Origin: Auraticoccus monumenti
GTDB taxonomy: Bacteria; Actinomycetota; Actinomycetes; Propionibacteriales; Propionibacteriaceae
NCBI RefSeq assembly: GCF_900101785.1
Contig: NZ_LT629688.1
Span: 2,852,001-2,916,000, forward strand
Direction: 5' to 3'
DNA length: 64,000 bases
Shown here: positions 8,493-16,016 of the stretch, piece after piece
Layout of the letters: the number at the start of each line of letters is the position of its first letter
How positions within the stretch are numbered: the first letter of the stretch is position 1
The notes under the pieces: model-generated
The model's database searches: none
Seen by the model: the letters and a program-made list of their open reading frames with translations, nothing else
What the model was told of the DNA's origin: nothing
Made by a program: the position numbers and the translations under genes

Positions 8493-8549
8493 GCGTCAGC
8501 ACCTCTCCAGGCCGTGAGTCCCGCACCCGGGACCACGGCCTTCGTGTTT
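8484..8549 (+). terminator. whiB7 leader attenuator: stop-codon hairpin plus intrinsic terminator
   Basis: CTGACG (8484-8489), loop TAAG, CGTCAG (8494-8499) encloses the uORF stop codon. Then GGCCGTG (8510-8516), TCCCG, loop CACC, CGGGA, CACGGCC (8534-8540) is followed by TTCGTGTTT. This is a Rho-independent terminator 59 bases before the whiB7 start, as in known WhiB7 leaders, where ribosome-targeting drugs cause read-through. Confidence 0.75.
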
Positions 8550-8598
8550 CCCGGGCTCAGAACCCAACCAGGAAACGAACACCAGGAGAGAGAGCACC

Positions 8599-8952
8599 AT
8601 GACCGCAACGCTGTACGAGATACCTCCGCTGCTGGGGGCCTCGCTGCCGCAGACCACCGCAGAGCTCGCCTGCCACCGCGTCGACCCGGACGTCTTCTTC
8701 GCCGAGTCGCCGGCGGAGGTGGAGTACGCCAAGGCCCTCTGCGTCGGGTGCCCGCTGCAGGTCGAGTGCCTCGCCGGGGCGCTGGAGCGCAAGGAGCCCT
8801 GGGGGGTCTGGGGAGGCCAGCTGCTGGTGAACGGCGCCGTCGTGGCCCGCAAGCGGCCGCGTGGACGTCCGCGCAAGCACCCCCGCCCCGAGGAGCCGGC
8901 CCCGCAGATCGAGGTGGGCCCCTCGCCGTTCAAGAAGGAGCGGGCCGCCTGA
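8599..8952 (+). CDS. whiB7: WhiB7 transcriptional activator (WhiB family, AT-hook)
   Basis: 117 residues with an AGGAG site before the ATG. Four Cys at 25, 48, 51 and 57 would bind the [4Fe-4S] cluster, GVWGG is at 69-73, and an AT-hook RGRP at 88-91 sits in a basic stretch. The AT-hook is the mark of WhiB7, the activator of intrinsic antibiotic-resistance genes that binds with the principal sigma factor. The position after uvrD2, the autoregulatory-type promoter and the attenuated leader all support the assignment. The C-terminal tail (about residues 95-117) is Pro/Glu-rich. Confidence 0.95.
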   Translation: MTATLYEIPPLLGASLPQTTAELACHRVDPDVFFAESPAEVEYAKALCVGCPLQVECLAGALERKEPWGVWGGQLLVNGAVVARKRPRGRPRKHPRPEEPAPQIEVGPSPFKKERAA

Positions 8953-8970
8953 TGCCCGCGCCCGGAGGAG

Positions 8971-9018
8971 CGAGGCCGGTCGAGATCCCGACGCCGAGTC
9001 GGGTCCCGACCGGCCTCG
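8971..9018. terminator. Bidirectional hairpin terminator between convergent genes
   Basis: Outer arms CGAGGCCGGTCG (8971-8982) and CGACCGGCCTCG (9007-9018), inner arms CCCGAC and GTCGGG around a five-base loop. There is no T-run, but its size and its place between whiB7 and the convergent kinase gene suit a terminator. Confidence 0.55.
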
Positions 9019-9034
9019 TGCCACATCCGGACGA

Positions 9035-9094
9035 GGTCGGGCCCGCAGGGGTCGGGCCGGTAGGGATCGGGTCGGCACGGGTCGGGCCGGCAGG
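9035..9094. repeat. Four tandem 15-bp repeats
   Basis: Four contiguous units of consensus GGTCGGGCCGGCAGG start at 9035, 9050, 9065 and 9080, with one to four changes each. They end three bases before the stop codon of the ABC1 kinase gene (read on the minus strand they are just downstream of it). No function is evident. Confidence 0.7.
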
Positions 9095-9097
9095 GGG

Positions 9098-10468
9098 TCA
9101 GTCCTGCAGCGACCAGCCGGGCAGGAACTCCTCCAGGACGTCGGCGAAGCGCTCCGAGGCGTCCAGCTGGGACAGCACGGCGATCCCACCCATCCACACC
9201 CGGTGGATCAGCAGGTACGACGGGGGGAGCGCCAGCCGCCGGGCCACGTCGGAGGTCCGGCTCGCGTTGACCCGGGCGAACTGCTCCCGCATCCACTCCC
9301 GGGTGAAGTGGAACTCCTCCACCCGGGCCGGCTCCACGAAGGGGCTCAGGTAGTCGAACAGCTCCTGCGGGTCCACGTCGCCGGTGACGAACCCCAGATC
9401 GCGGAGTCCTGCGGTGACCGTGGCCGCGTCCCCGCTGGCGCAGAGCCGCAGCAGCCGCCCCATGTCGGCGGGCAGCCCGTCGGGCAGCCGCGCCACCAGA
9501 CCGAAGTCGATCACCCCCAGCCGGCCGTCGGGGAGCACCTTGAAGTTGCCCGGGTGCGGGTCGGCGTGCAGCAGCCCGACCCGGCTCGGTCCGGCGAAGA
9601 GGAAGCGCACGTACCGGAGCGCAGCCTCGTTCCGCTCGTCCTCGGGCCAGTCGGCGACCGTGGCCAGCGACACCCCCTCCACCCACTCGCTCACCATCAC
9701 CCGGGAGGTGTGCTGCAGCACGTGCGGCACCAGGAACTCCGGGTCGCCCTCGAAGCCGACGGCCGCCTGCTGCTGGGAGGCGGCCTCCAGCTCGTAGTCG
9801 ACCTCCTCGGCGATCCGCTCCGTGAGCTCGGCAGCCAGCGAGCGGACGTCCATCCCCGGCGCGAGCGGGGCGACCAGGGAGGCCAGCCGGCTCATCTGCT
9901 TGAGGTCCGAGCGCAGCGCCTCGTCCGCCCCCGGGTACTGCACCTTGACCGCGACGGCCCGGCCGTCCTCCCACACCCCGCGGTGGACCTGCCCGATCGA
10001 GGCCGAGGCGGCCGGACGGTTGTCGAAGGAGCGGAAGCGCGCGCGCCACTGCGGTCCCAGCTCGGCCCGCAGCACCGCCTGCACCCGGGAGGCGGGCATC
10101 GGGGGAGCGCTGTCCTGCAGCCGCTTGAGGTGGACCCGGTAGGGCTCGGCGACGTCGTCGGGGAGCACCGCCTCGAACAGGCTCATCGCCTGCCCCATCT
10201 TCATCGCCCCGCCCTTGAGCTCGCCCAGCACGGTGAAGACCTGCTGCGCGGTCTGGCGACGCATCTCCTCGCTGAGCTCCTGGCTGTCGGCCCCGCCGAT
10301 CCGGCGCCCCAACCCCGCGGTGCGGCGCCCGGCCAGCCCCAGCGGGATGCTCAGCAGCCGCGCCCCCCGGCCGAGGGCCCCACGGGCCAGCGGCTGGCTG
10401 GCCGGCCGGCCTCCCGCCGCTCGCGGCGCACGCCTGGGCTGCGGTCGCTCGTCCTCGGGAGGCGTCAT
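9098..10468 (-). CDS. ABC1/AarF (UbiB-type) atypical protein kinase family protein
   Basis: 456 residues. The family signatures are present: GAMKMGQ (KxGQ motif), the Ala-rich loop PAASASIGQVH, the Lys in VAVKVQYP, EVDYELEA, the catalytic-loop HADPHPGN and the metal-binding IDFG. UbiB/ADCK proteins have ATPase or kinase activity linked to isoprenoid-lipid or quinone metabolism. In mycobacteria the homologue next to whiB7 occupies the same position. The N-terminal 40 residues are basic and low-complexity. It is convergent with whiB7, so not in its transcript. Confidence 0.9.
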   Translation of the reverse strand: MTPPEDERPQPRRAPRAAGGRPASQPLARGALGRGARLLSIPLGLAGRRTAGLGRRIGGADSQELSEEMRRQTAQQVFTVLGELKGGAMKMGQAMSLFEAVLPDDVAEPYRVHLKRLQDSAPPMPASRVQAVLRAELGPQWRARFRSFDNRPAASASIGQVHRGVWEDGRAVAVKVQYPGADEALRSDLKQMSRLASLVAPLAPGMDVRSLAAELTERIAEEVDYELEAASQQQAAVGFEGDPEFLVPHVLQHTSRVMVSEWVEGVSLATVADWPEDERNEAALRYVRFLFAGPSRVGLLHADPHPGNFKVLPDGRLGVIDFGLVARLPDGLPADMGRLLRLCASGDAATVTAGLRDLGFVTGDVDPQELFDYLSPFVEPARVEEFHFTREWMREQFARVNASRTSDVARRLALPPSYLLIHRVWMGGIAVLSQLDASERFADVLEEFLPGWSLQD

Positions 10469-10592
10469 GCCGCCATTGTGCCAACCGGCCCCCAGCCGCC
10501 CCGGCCGGCGACCGAAGGGAGCACCCCCGCCGCCGGGGCGAGGTCACGGGCCCCCGGTCCGGGGCAGTGGGGAGCGGGCGGCTCCGCGGTGC

Positions 10593-11534
10593 TCAGGCGC
10601 CGAGGCGGGCCAGGTCGCAGCCGCAGTCCGGGTGCGCCGGCCAGCGACGCAGCCGCGAGGTCCAGCGGGGGACGCGGAGCTCGCAGGTGTGGTCCACCAG
10701 GTCCGGCTCGGTCCCGCGGAGCGCGGCCAGCACGGACGGCAGCGCCGTGGCGGCCGCCCAGCGCGCGGCCGCCGGGTCGAGCCCGCCACGACGTCGGATG
10801 AGCTGGGCCAGCACCTGCGGCCAGGCCGGGTCGCGCGAGGCCCGGTAGAGGTCGGTGCAGCGGGTGCAGCAGCTGCGACCCGGCAGGACCAGGGGACCGA
10901 CCAGCGCCCCGCCGTCGAGGGGTCGCACCAGCAGGTGCGCGACGTCGCGGCGCAGCAGGGTGTCGGTGATGCCCCGGTCGGGCTCGCAGCGGTCCTGGGC
11001 CAGCACCGCGAGCGTCGGGCGCACCGTCGACTCGCTCCAGTGCGCCACCATTCCCAGCACCGGGCCGGGGCCCGGGTGCCGACCACCGCGGGCGCCGCCG
11101 GACTGCAGCAGCAGCCGGAGCGCGGCGGCCGCGGTCGGCTGCGGTGGACCGGGGTACAGGCCGGGGAGCGGGGGATCGGGGTCGCACAGCAGCAGCGGCA
11201 CCCCGGCCGCGGCCAGGGCCGTGGCGCAGGCACGTCCCAGCCGTCCCGCACCCAGCAGCAGCACCGGCGGCAGGGGTGGGGCGGGCGCGGTGAGCAGCCC
11301 GTGGACGGCCAGCAGCGTCACGGCCTCCCCGGCACCGACGTGCTCCTGCTCGAGCTGGGCCAGGCTGCGGGTGCCGTCGAGCGTGCCGAGGAGCCGGAGC
11401 AGCGCCGCTCCGGTGCCGCGGAGCACCAGGGCGTTCGGACCCGCTCCGACCTGGGCGTCCCCGTCGCCGCGGTCCACCACGACCAAGCCCTCCCGGAGCC
11501 GTGGGTGCGTGGGCAGGCGGGCAGGGAGGGGCAC
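10593..11534 (-). CDS. ThiF/HesA-like (TOMM cyclodehydratase-related) protein
   Basis: 313 residues from the GTG at 11534; no good ribosome site is visible, so the start is uncertain. The N-terminal half (VLRGTGAALLRLLGTLDG) resembles the peptide-binding region of TOMM cyclodehydratase partners. A Rossmann motif VLLLGAGRLGRACATAL follows. Cys pairs near the C-terminus (SCCTRCTDL and PDCGC) could bind zinc. No YcaO partner or precursor peptide gene is seen nearby. It lies in the conserved whiB7 neighbourhood, where actinobacteria often carry such an orphan gene. The function is unknown. Confidence 0.7.
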   Translation of the reverse strand: MPLPARLPTHPRLREGLVVVDRGDGDAQVGAGPNALVLRGTGAALLRLLGTLDGTRSLAQLEQEHVGAGEAVTLLAVHGLLTAPAPPLPPVLLLGAGRLGRACATALAAAGVPLLLCDPDPPLPGLYPGPPQPTAAAALRLLLQSGGARGGRHPGPGPVLGMVAHWSESTVRPTLAVLAQDRCEPDRGITDTLLRRDVAHLLVRPLDGGALVGPLVLPGRSCCTRCTDLYRASRDPAWPQVLAQLIRRRGGLDPAAARWAAATALPSVLAALRGTEPDLVDHTCELRVPRWTSRLRRWPAHPDCGCDLARLGA

Positions 11535-11591
11535 GCTCCCACTGTGCAGCAGCCCGGGCGGGCGTGGGCCCCGTTGTCCACAGCCTGCCCG

Positions 11592-11606
11592 CCCCGCGCA
11601 GCGGGG
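11592..11606 (-). terminator. Short hairpin after the DUF5679 gene
   Basis: CCCCGC, loop GCA, GCGGGG, six bases downstream of the DUF5679 stop codon. Small but GC-rich; it may terminate or stabilise that transcript. Confidence 0.35.
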
Positions 11607-11611
11607 TCGGC

Positions 11612-11773
11612 TCAGGCGCGCCCGAGGATCCGGTTCAGGTTGGTGGAGCACTCCGGGCAGGTGGCCTTGGCCATCCGGGTGCCCTTGTCGTTGACCACCA
11701 CGTTGCCGGTGGCCTCGCGCTTGGCCTTGCACTTCACGCAGTAGAACTCACCGCTGTAGGTCTCGTCCGCCAC
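11612..11773 (-). CDS. DUF5679 small zinc-ribbon-like protein
   Basis: 53 residues, GTG start with GAGGAGG seven to eight bases upstream. The sequence begins VADETYSGEFYCVKCKAKRE and ends in a second pair (TCPECSTNL), giving a CxxC...CxxC zinc-ribbon layout. DUF5679 proteins are short actinobacterial zinc-finger-like proteins of unknown function. It precedes the ThiF-like gene on the same strand with a gap of 77 bases. Confidence 0.85.
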   Translation of the reverse strand: MADETYSGEFYCVKCKAKREATGNVVVNDKGTRMAKATCPECSTNLNRILGRA

Positions 11774-11874
11774 TGTTCCTCCTCAGGTGGTGGCCGCGCC
11801 CGGGGCGCGGCCCGGGCGCCTCGGTCACGGCACCCCGTGCTGCGACACTACGCGGCCGGTCGGGTCCGGGCGTG

Positions 11875-11945
11875 CGAAGACCCCCAGGAACTTCGGGATC
11901 CGTTCGCCTTCCCCTGCGCACGGTCCGACCATCTGGGGGTCTTCG
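11875..11945. repeat. Perfect 13-bp inverted repeat with 45-base centre
   Basis: CGAAGACCCCCAG (11875-11887) is exactly mirrored by CTGGGGGTCTTCG (11933-11945). The centre has no ORF. It would form a stable stem-loop and might be a dispersed repeat, a small RNA or a protein-binding element. Confidence 0.75.
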
Positions 11946-12008
11946 GTGACCCGACGCTAGGGCCCGGAGCGGTGGTCGGTCAAGCCCTCCCGGCGCGTCG
12001 GTGACGCC

Positions 12009-12073
12009 TGTGGACAGAGCGGTGGACGAACCTGTGCACCACGCCTGTGCACAGTGTGGATGAACCTGTGCAC
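12009..12073. repeat. Direct repeats with DnaA-box-like motifs
   Basis: GTGGACGAACCTGTGCAC (12022-12039) recurs at 12056-12073 with one change. TGTGGACAG (12009) and TGTGGATGA (12055) each differ by one base from a DnaA box on the minus strand. A perfect TTGTCCACA lies 430 bases to the left (11574-11582). Whether DnaA binds here is unknown. Confidence 0.45.
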
Positions 12074-12141
12074 GGCGCCGCGCCCGGGCCGGGTCCCGCT
12101 GAGCGGGAGGACTGTCGGGGCGGTGGTCTAGCGTCGGTGTC

Positions 12142-12741
12142 GTGAGCTCGACCACCGATCCCGACGACGCCCGGCCGCTGGCCCCCGAGGTCGAGGTCCG
12201 GCGCAGCGAGCGCCGGCGCAAGACCGTCACGGCCTTCCGCGAGCACGGGCGGATCGTGGTCCTGGTGCCGGCGAGCATGTCGCGCCGCGACGAGGAGCAC
12301 TGGGTGCGCGAGATGGTGCGTCGGGTCGAGGCACGCGAGACGCGGCGGACCCCCCGGCGCACGGACGGGTCGCTGTCGGCGCGGGCCGACGAGCTCGCGC
12401 GGCGCTGGCTGGACCCGGCGCTGGGGCGCACCGCCCCGCGCCCGTCCTCGGTCACCTGGGTGGGCAACCAGCGGCAGCGCTGGGGCTCCTGCACCCCCGC
12501 CAACGCCACCATCAGGCTGTCGGACCGGCTGCAGGGGTTCCCGGACTGGGTGGTCGACTACGTCCTGGTGCACGAGCTGTGCCACCTCGTGCACCTGCAC
12601 CACGACGAGGCCTTCTGGGGCCTCGCCCGCCGGTACCCACGCACCGAGGAGGCCCGTGGGTACCTCCGCGGCTGGGCCGACGCCCACGCGCGGGGCGCGG
12701 GCACGAACCCGCAGCCGCTGCCCGAGGAGGGCTGCGGCTGA
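12142..12741 (+). CDS. YgjP-type (DUF45) M48-like zinc metallopeptidase
   Basis: 199 residues, GTG start. The signature region is RWGSCT followed by VDYVLVHELCHLVHLHH, giving the HExxH zinc motif (HELCH), then the downstream FWGLARRYP typical of the YgjP/SprT-like family. The N-terminal segment (VRRSERRRKTVTAF) also fits this family. It is expected to be a cytoplasmic metallopeptidase; substrates are unknown. The gene stands alone, convergent with the next, and a palindrome CTGCCCC-A-GGGGCAG at 12756-12770 may terminate it. Confidence 0.87.
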   Translation: MSSTTDPDDARPLAPEVEVRRSERRRKTVTAFREHGRIVVLVPASMSRRDEEHWVREMVRRVEARETRRTPRRTDGSLSARADELARRWLDPALGRTAPRPSSVTWVGNQRQRWGSCTPANATIRLSDRLQGFPDWVVDYVLVHELCHLVHLHHDEAFWGLARRYPRTEEARGYLRGWADAHARGAGTNPQPLPEEGCG

Positions 12742-12900
12742 GCCCCGGGGTCGTCCTGCCCCAGGGGCAGCCCGGTGCCCGCGGCAGCGACCGTCCTGCC
12801 TCCGAGCGGTGTGGTCGGCCCGCCCCGGTCCGAGCACCCCGCCCGGGGAGCCCCGGCCGGGCGCCCTCGAGCTCGTCAGCCGGTCTGGCGTCGCGTCCGG

Positions 12901-14409
12901 TCAGCCCCGGTCGGGCGTCCCCGGACCCTCGGGCCCCGCGTCGTCGCCTGCGTCGTCCCCGCCGGGTGCCTCGCCCTCGGGGGTCTCGCCCGGGTCGGCC
13001 TCGCCCTGGCTGGCGTCGAGCAGCTGGGCCAGCTCGGCGTCGAAGTCGTCGACGGGCTCCTCGGCGCTCCTGGTCTCACCGCGGACGAACCCGATCGGGT
13101 CGTCCAGGGCGGCCGCGTCCGGCACGAGGTCGGGGTGCTGCCAGACGGCGTCACGGCCGTCGGCGCCCCGGGCCTCGCGCAGCGCCGCCCACAGGTTGGC
13201 CGCGTCCCGCAGCCGGCGGGGTCGCAGCTCCAGACCCACCAGGCTGGCGAAGGTCTGCTCGGCCGGACCGCCGGTGGCCCGGTTGCGGCGGATGGTCTCC
13301 CCGAGCGCCGCCGCCGAGGGCATCCACGGCGCGGTGGCCTGGGCCGCCACCTCGTCCACCCACCCCTCGACCAGGGCCAGCAGGGTCTCGATGCGCTCCA
13401 GCACCGCCTTCTGCTCCGGCGTCGGCTGCGGCTCGAAGAGCTCACCGCGCACCTGCTCGCTGAGCTGCTGCAGGGTCTCGGGGTCCATCGCGCTCGGGTC
13501 CAGCTCGGCCACCGCGGACTCGATCGCGGAGGTGTCGATGCGGATGTGGCGGGCGTACTCCTCGATCAGGGCCAGCAGCTGCGGGCGCAGCCAGGCGACG
13601 TCGGCGAAGAGCCGCTGCCGGGCCGCCTCGCGCAGCACCAGGTAGAGCCGGACGTCCCCGGCCGACTCCTCCAGGCCCTCGCCGAAGGCCTCGACGTTGG
13701 TGGGGAGCAGCACGATCCGGGAGGAGTCGGTGAGCGGGACGCCGATGTCGGTCACCCCGACCACCTCGGCCGCCAGCTGACCCAGGGCCTGACCCAGCTG
13801 CACCCCGAACATGGTGCTCCCGGTGCTGCGCAGCATCGGCTTGAGCATCTCGGCCATCCCGGCGAAGGGGTTGTCCGCCCCGGCCTCGCCGACCGAGCCC
13901 ATCATCGCCTCGGCGGTCGCGTCGGCCATGCTCTCCGCCACCGGCTGCACCAGGCGCTGCCAGACCGGCATGGTGCCCTCGATCCACTCCGCCCGGCTCC
14001 AGGCCGTGGGCAGCGCGGCCTCGGCCGCGGGGAAGGCGGTGGCGGCGTCCAGCCAGGTCTGGGCGATCGAGGCGGCGTCGGCCACGGCCTGGCGGTCGGC
14101 GGGGGTGGGGGTGCGGTCGGTGCCGAGCCCGGCCACGACCCTGCGGGCCATCTCCTTGGCCTGCGTCCAGTCGACCCCCGAGCCGGCGGCACCGGAGCCG
14201 CCGAGCAGGGAGCCCATGCCCATCTGGGAGAGCATCTGCTGCAGCTGGCCCATCACCTGGCTCATGTCGCCGCCGCCGGCGCCACCGAGCTGGCCGAACA
14301 GCTGCTCGAAGGGGTTGGTCGGTCCCGAGGAGGAGCCGTCGCCGGCCCGTCCCTCGTCGCGCGGGTCGTGCTCCTCGTCCGAGCCGTCGCGGGGCTGGTC
14401 GTCGGCCAT
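12901..14409 (-). CDS. Zincin-like hydrolase family protein (DUF2342-type), zinc motif degenerate
   Basis: 502 residues from the ATG at 14409, which has AGGAG eight bases upstream; an in-frame GTG at 14418 overlaps that site and is less likely. The N-terminus is a Gly/Gln/Met-rich low-complexity region (GQLGGAGGG ... MGQLQQMLSQMG). The middle and C-terminal parts match the actinobacterial zincin-like proteins found beside the PDZ/Lon-like protease (Rv3195 type). The region aligned with the HEAAH zinc motif reads LVLREAARQRLF, so both His ligands are replaced by Arg. It may therefore be catalytically inactive. The acidic tail is low-complexity. Confidence 0.82.
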   Translation of the reverse strand: MADDQPRDGSDEEHDPRDEGRAGDGSSSGPTNPFEQLFGQLGGAGGGDMSQVMGQLQQMLSQMGMGSLLGGSGAAGSGVDWTQAKEMARRVVAGLGTDRTPTPADRQAVADAASIAQTWLDAATAFPAAEAALPTAWSRAEWIEGTMPVWQRLVQPVAESMADATAEAMMGSVGEAGADNPFAGMAEMLKPMLRSTGSTMFGVQLGQALGQLAAEVVGVTDIGVPLTDSSRIVLLPTNVEAFGEGLEESAGDVRLYLVLREAARQRLFADVAWLRPQLLALIEEYARHIRIDTSAIESAVAELDPSAMDPETLQQLSEQVRGELFEPQPTPEQKAVLERIETLLALVEGWVDEVAAQATAPWMPSAAALGETIRRNRATGGPAEQTFASLVGLELRPRRLRDAANLWAALREARGADGRDAVWQHPDLVPDAAALDDPIGFVRGETRSAEEPVDDFDAELAQLLDASQGEADPGETPEGEAPGGDDAGDDAGPEGPGTPDRG

Positions 14410-14510
14410 CTCACTCACTCCTAGCGGTTGCCGAGGTCCTCGGTCGTCGTCCCATTCAACCCGCTCCGGCCAACCGCTGTCCTGTCGGTCCGGCCCGGTA
14501 GGGTCGGCCC

Positions 14511-14930
14511 ATGCCTTCGCACCCGCGGCACACCGCCCTGAGCGACGAGCCGCTCAGCCTCGACGCCGCGCTGGAGGGGGTGCGCGACGCCACCTGCGGC
14601 GGGATCGCGCTCTTCGTCGGGCTGGTCCGCGACCACGACCACGGGGACGCGGTGACCTCCCTGGACTACACCGCCCACCCCCGGGCCGCCGAGCTGCTGC
14701 AGGTCTGCGCCGACGAGGTGGCCGCGCGCCACGACGTCGGGGTCTGGGTCGAGCACCGCACCGGTCACCTCGAGGTCGGCGACCTCGCCGTCGTCGTGGC
14801 CACCGCCGCACCGCACCGCGGCCCGGCGCTGACCGCCTGCCGCGAGCTGATCGACGAGCTCAAGGAACGGGTGCCGATCTGGAAGGAGCAGCGCCTCACC
14901 GGCGGCGGCGTGGAGTGGGTGGGTCTGTGA
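14511..14930 (+). CDS. moaE: Molybdopterin synthase catalytic subunit MoaE
   Basis: 139 residues. MoaE motifs are present: ALFVGLVRDHD near residue 35, LDYTAHPRA, VEHRTGHLEVGD, AAPHRGPALTAC and the active-site KERVPIWKEQ. It would carry sulfur from MoaD into molybdopterin. No moaD or other molybdenum-cofactor gene is nearby. TAGGGT at 14499-14504 may be a -10 that gives a leaderless start at the ATG. Its stop overlaps the start of the PDZ protease gene (GTGA), so the two are probably co-transcribed. Confidence 0.92.
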   Translation: MPSHPRHTALSDEPLSLDAALEGVRDATCGGIALFVGLVRDHDHGDAVTSLDYTAHPRAAELLQVCADEVAARHDVGVWVEHRTGHLEVGDLAVVVATAAPHRGPALTACRELIDELKERVPIWKEQRLTGGGVEWVGL

Positions 14931-15970
14931 CCCGGCAGACCCGCATCGCCTTCGTCTCCGCCCTCTGCTTCGTGGCGATGGCCGTGGTGCTGGCGCTGAC
15001 GCCGGTCGGCTTCGTCACCTGGTCACCCGGGTCGGCCCACGACGTGCTGGCCACCGGGGAGGACCCGGCGATCAGCATCAGCGGCGTGGAGACCTACCCG
15101 ACCGAGGGCAGGCTGGAGATCACGACGGTCTCCGTGACCAGCCCGGACGCTCGGTTGACGCTGCCCGAGGCGGTGCTCGCCTACTGGCTGCCCCACCGCG
15201 ACACCCTGCCTCGCGAGTCCATCTACCCCGCGGGCAAGTCACCGGAGCAGGTGGAGAGCGAGGAGCAGGAGATGATGTCCTTCTCCCAGACCGAGGCCGT
15301 CGTCGCCGCCCTCCGCGAGGCCGACGTCCCGGTGGTCGAGCGCCCCGTCATCGCCGCCGTCACCGTCGGCGGACCCAGCGACGGCGTCCTCAGCCCCGGG
15401 GACCTGGTGCTCAGCATCGACGGCACCCCGGTGGACACGCGCGAGGACGTGCTGGACGCCATCGGCTCCGCCGCCGTGGGTGACGCCGTGGCGTTCTCGG
15501 TGCTGCGCGGGGGACAGGAGGAGCAGGTCGTGGTCACCACCGACGGCTCCAACCAGGACGCCTCGGTGCCGGTGATCGGGGCCATGGTCGGCACCGGCTT
15601 CGAGTACCCGGCCGAGGTGTCCTTCGGCATCGACCCGGCGATCGGGGGGTCCAGCGCGGGGCTCGTGTTCAGCCTGGCCATCTACGACAAGATCACCCCC
15701 GGGCCGCTGGTGGTCGACACGGTCGCCGGGACGGGGCAGATCACCGCCACCGGGCAGGTCGGCCCGATCGGCGGCATCCAGCAGAAGATCCACGGGGCCG
15801 AGCAGGCCGGTGCCGCCGTCTTCCTGGTGCCCGCGGCCAACTGCCCCGACGTGCTCGGGCTCAGCACCGACCTGAGCCTGGTGAAGGTGGACGACCTCGA
15901 CGGCGCCGTCTCCGCGCTGGAGCGGCTGTCGGACCCGGGCACCGCCGAGGACGTCCCCCGGTGCCCGTGA
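14927..15970 (+). CDS. YlbL-type PDZ domain, Lon-like serine protease, membrane anchored
   Basis: 347 residues from the GTG at 14927. One transmembrane segment (about residues 8-30) is followed by a PDZ domain (about 140-205) and a Lon-type S16 protease domain. The catalytic Ser is in GGSSAG (about 243) and the Lys in GGIQQKIHG (287), so the Ser-Lys dyad is intact. It corresponds to mycobacterial Rv3194c. It probably degrades extracytoplasmic proteins. It overlaps moaE by four bases and is followed by the PPA1309-family gene after 46 bases. Confidence 0.92.
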   Translation: MTRQTRIAFVSALCFVAMAVVLALTPVGFVTWSPGSAHDVLATGEDPAISISGVETYPTEGRLEITTVSVTSPDARLTLPEAVLAYWLPHRDTLPRESIYPAGKSPEQVESEEQEMMSFSQTEAVVAALREADVPVVERPVIAAVTVGGPSDGVLSPGDLVLSIDGTPVDTREDVLDAIGSAAVGDAVAFSVLRGGQEEQVVVTTDGSNQDASVPVIGAMVGTGFEYPAEVSFGIDPAIGGSSAGLVFSLAIYDKITPGPLVVDTVAGTGQITATGQVGPIGGIQQKIHGAEQAGAAVFLVPAANCPDVLGLSTDLSLVKVDDLDGAVSALERLSDPGTAEDVPRCP

Positions 15971-16016
15971 GCGGCGAGGCACCTTCCCACCCCGGCCACC
16001 AGGACAGAGGAGCACG

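Larger units (their letters stand above)
11774..12141. other. Divergent intergenic region with several repeats
   Basis: 368 bases without a gene, between the leftward DUF5679 gene and the rightward metallopeptidase. It contains a 13-bp inverted repeat (11875-11945) and a pair of 18-bp direct repeats with DnaA-box-like motifs (12009-12073), described separately. TAGCGT at 12129-12134 could be the -10 of a leaderless metallopeptidase transcript. Confidence 0.7.

Noticed and set aside
11574-12073. Chromosomal replication origin
   Set aside because: Only three box-like sites, no AT-rich unwinding region and no dnaA, dnaN or rpmH neighbours.
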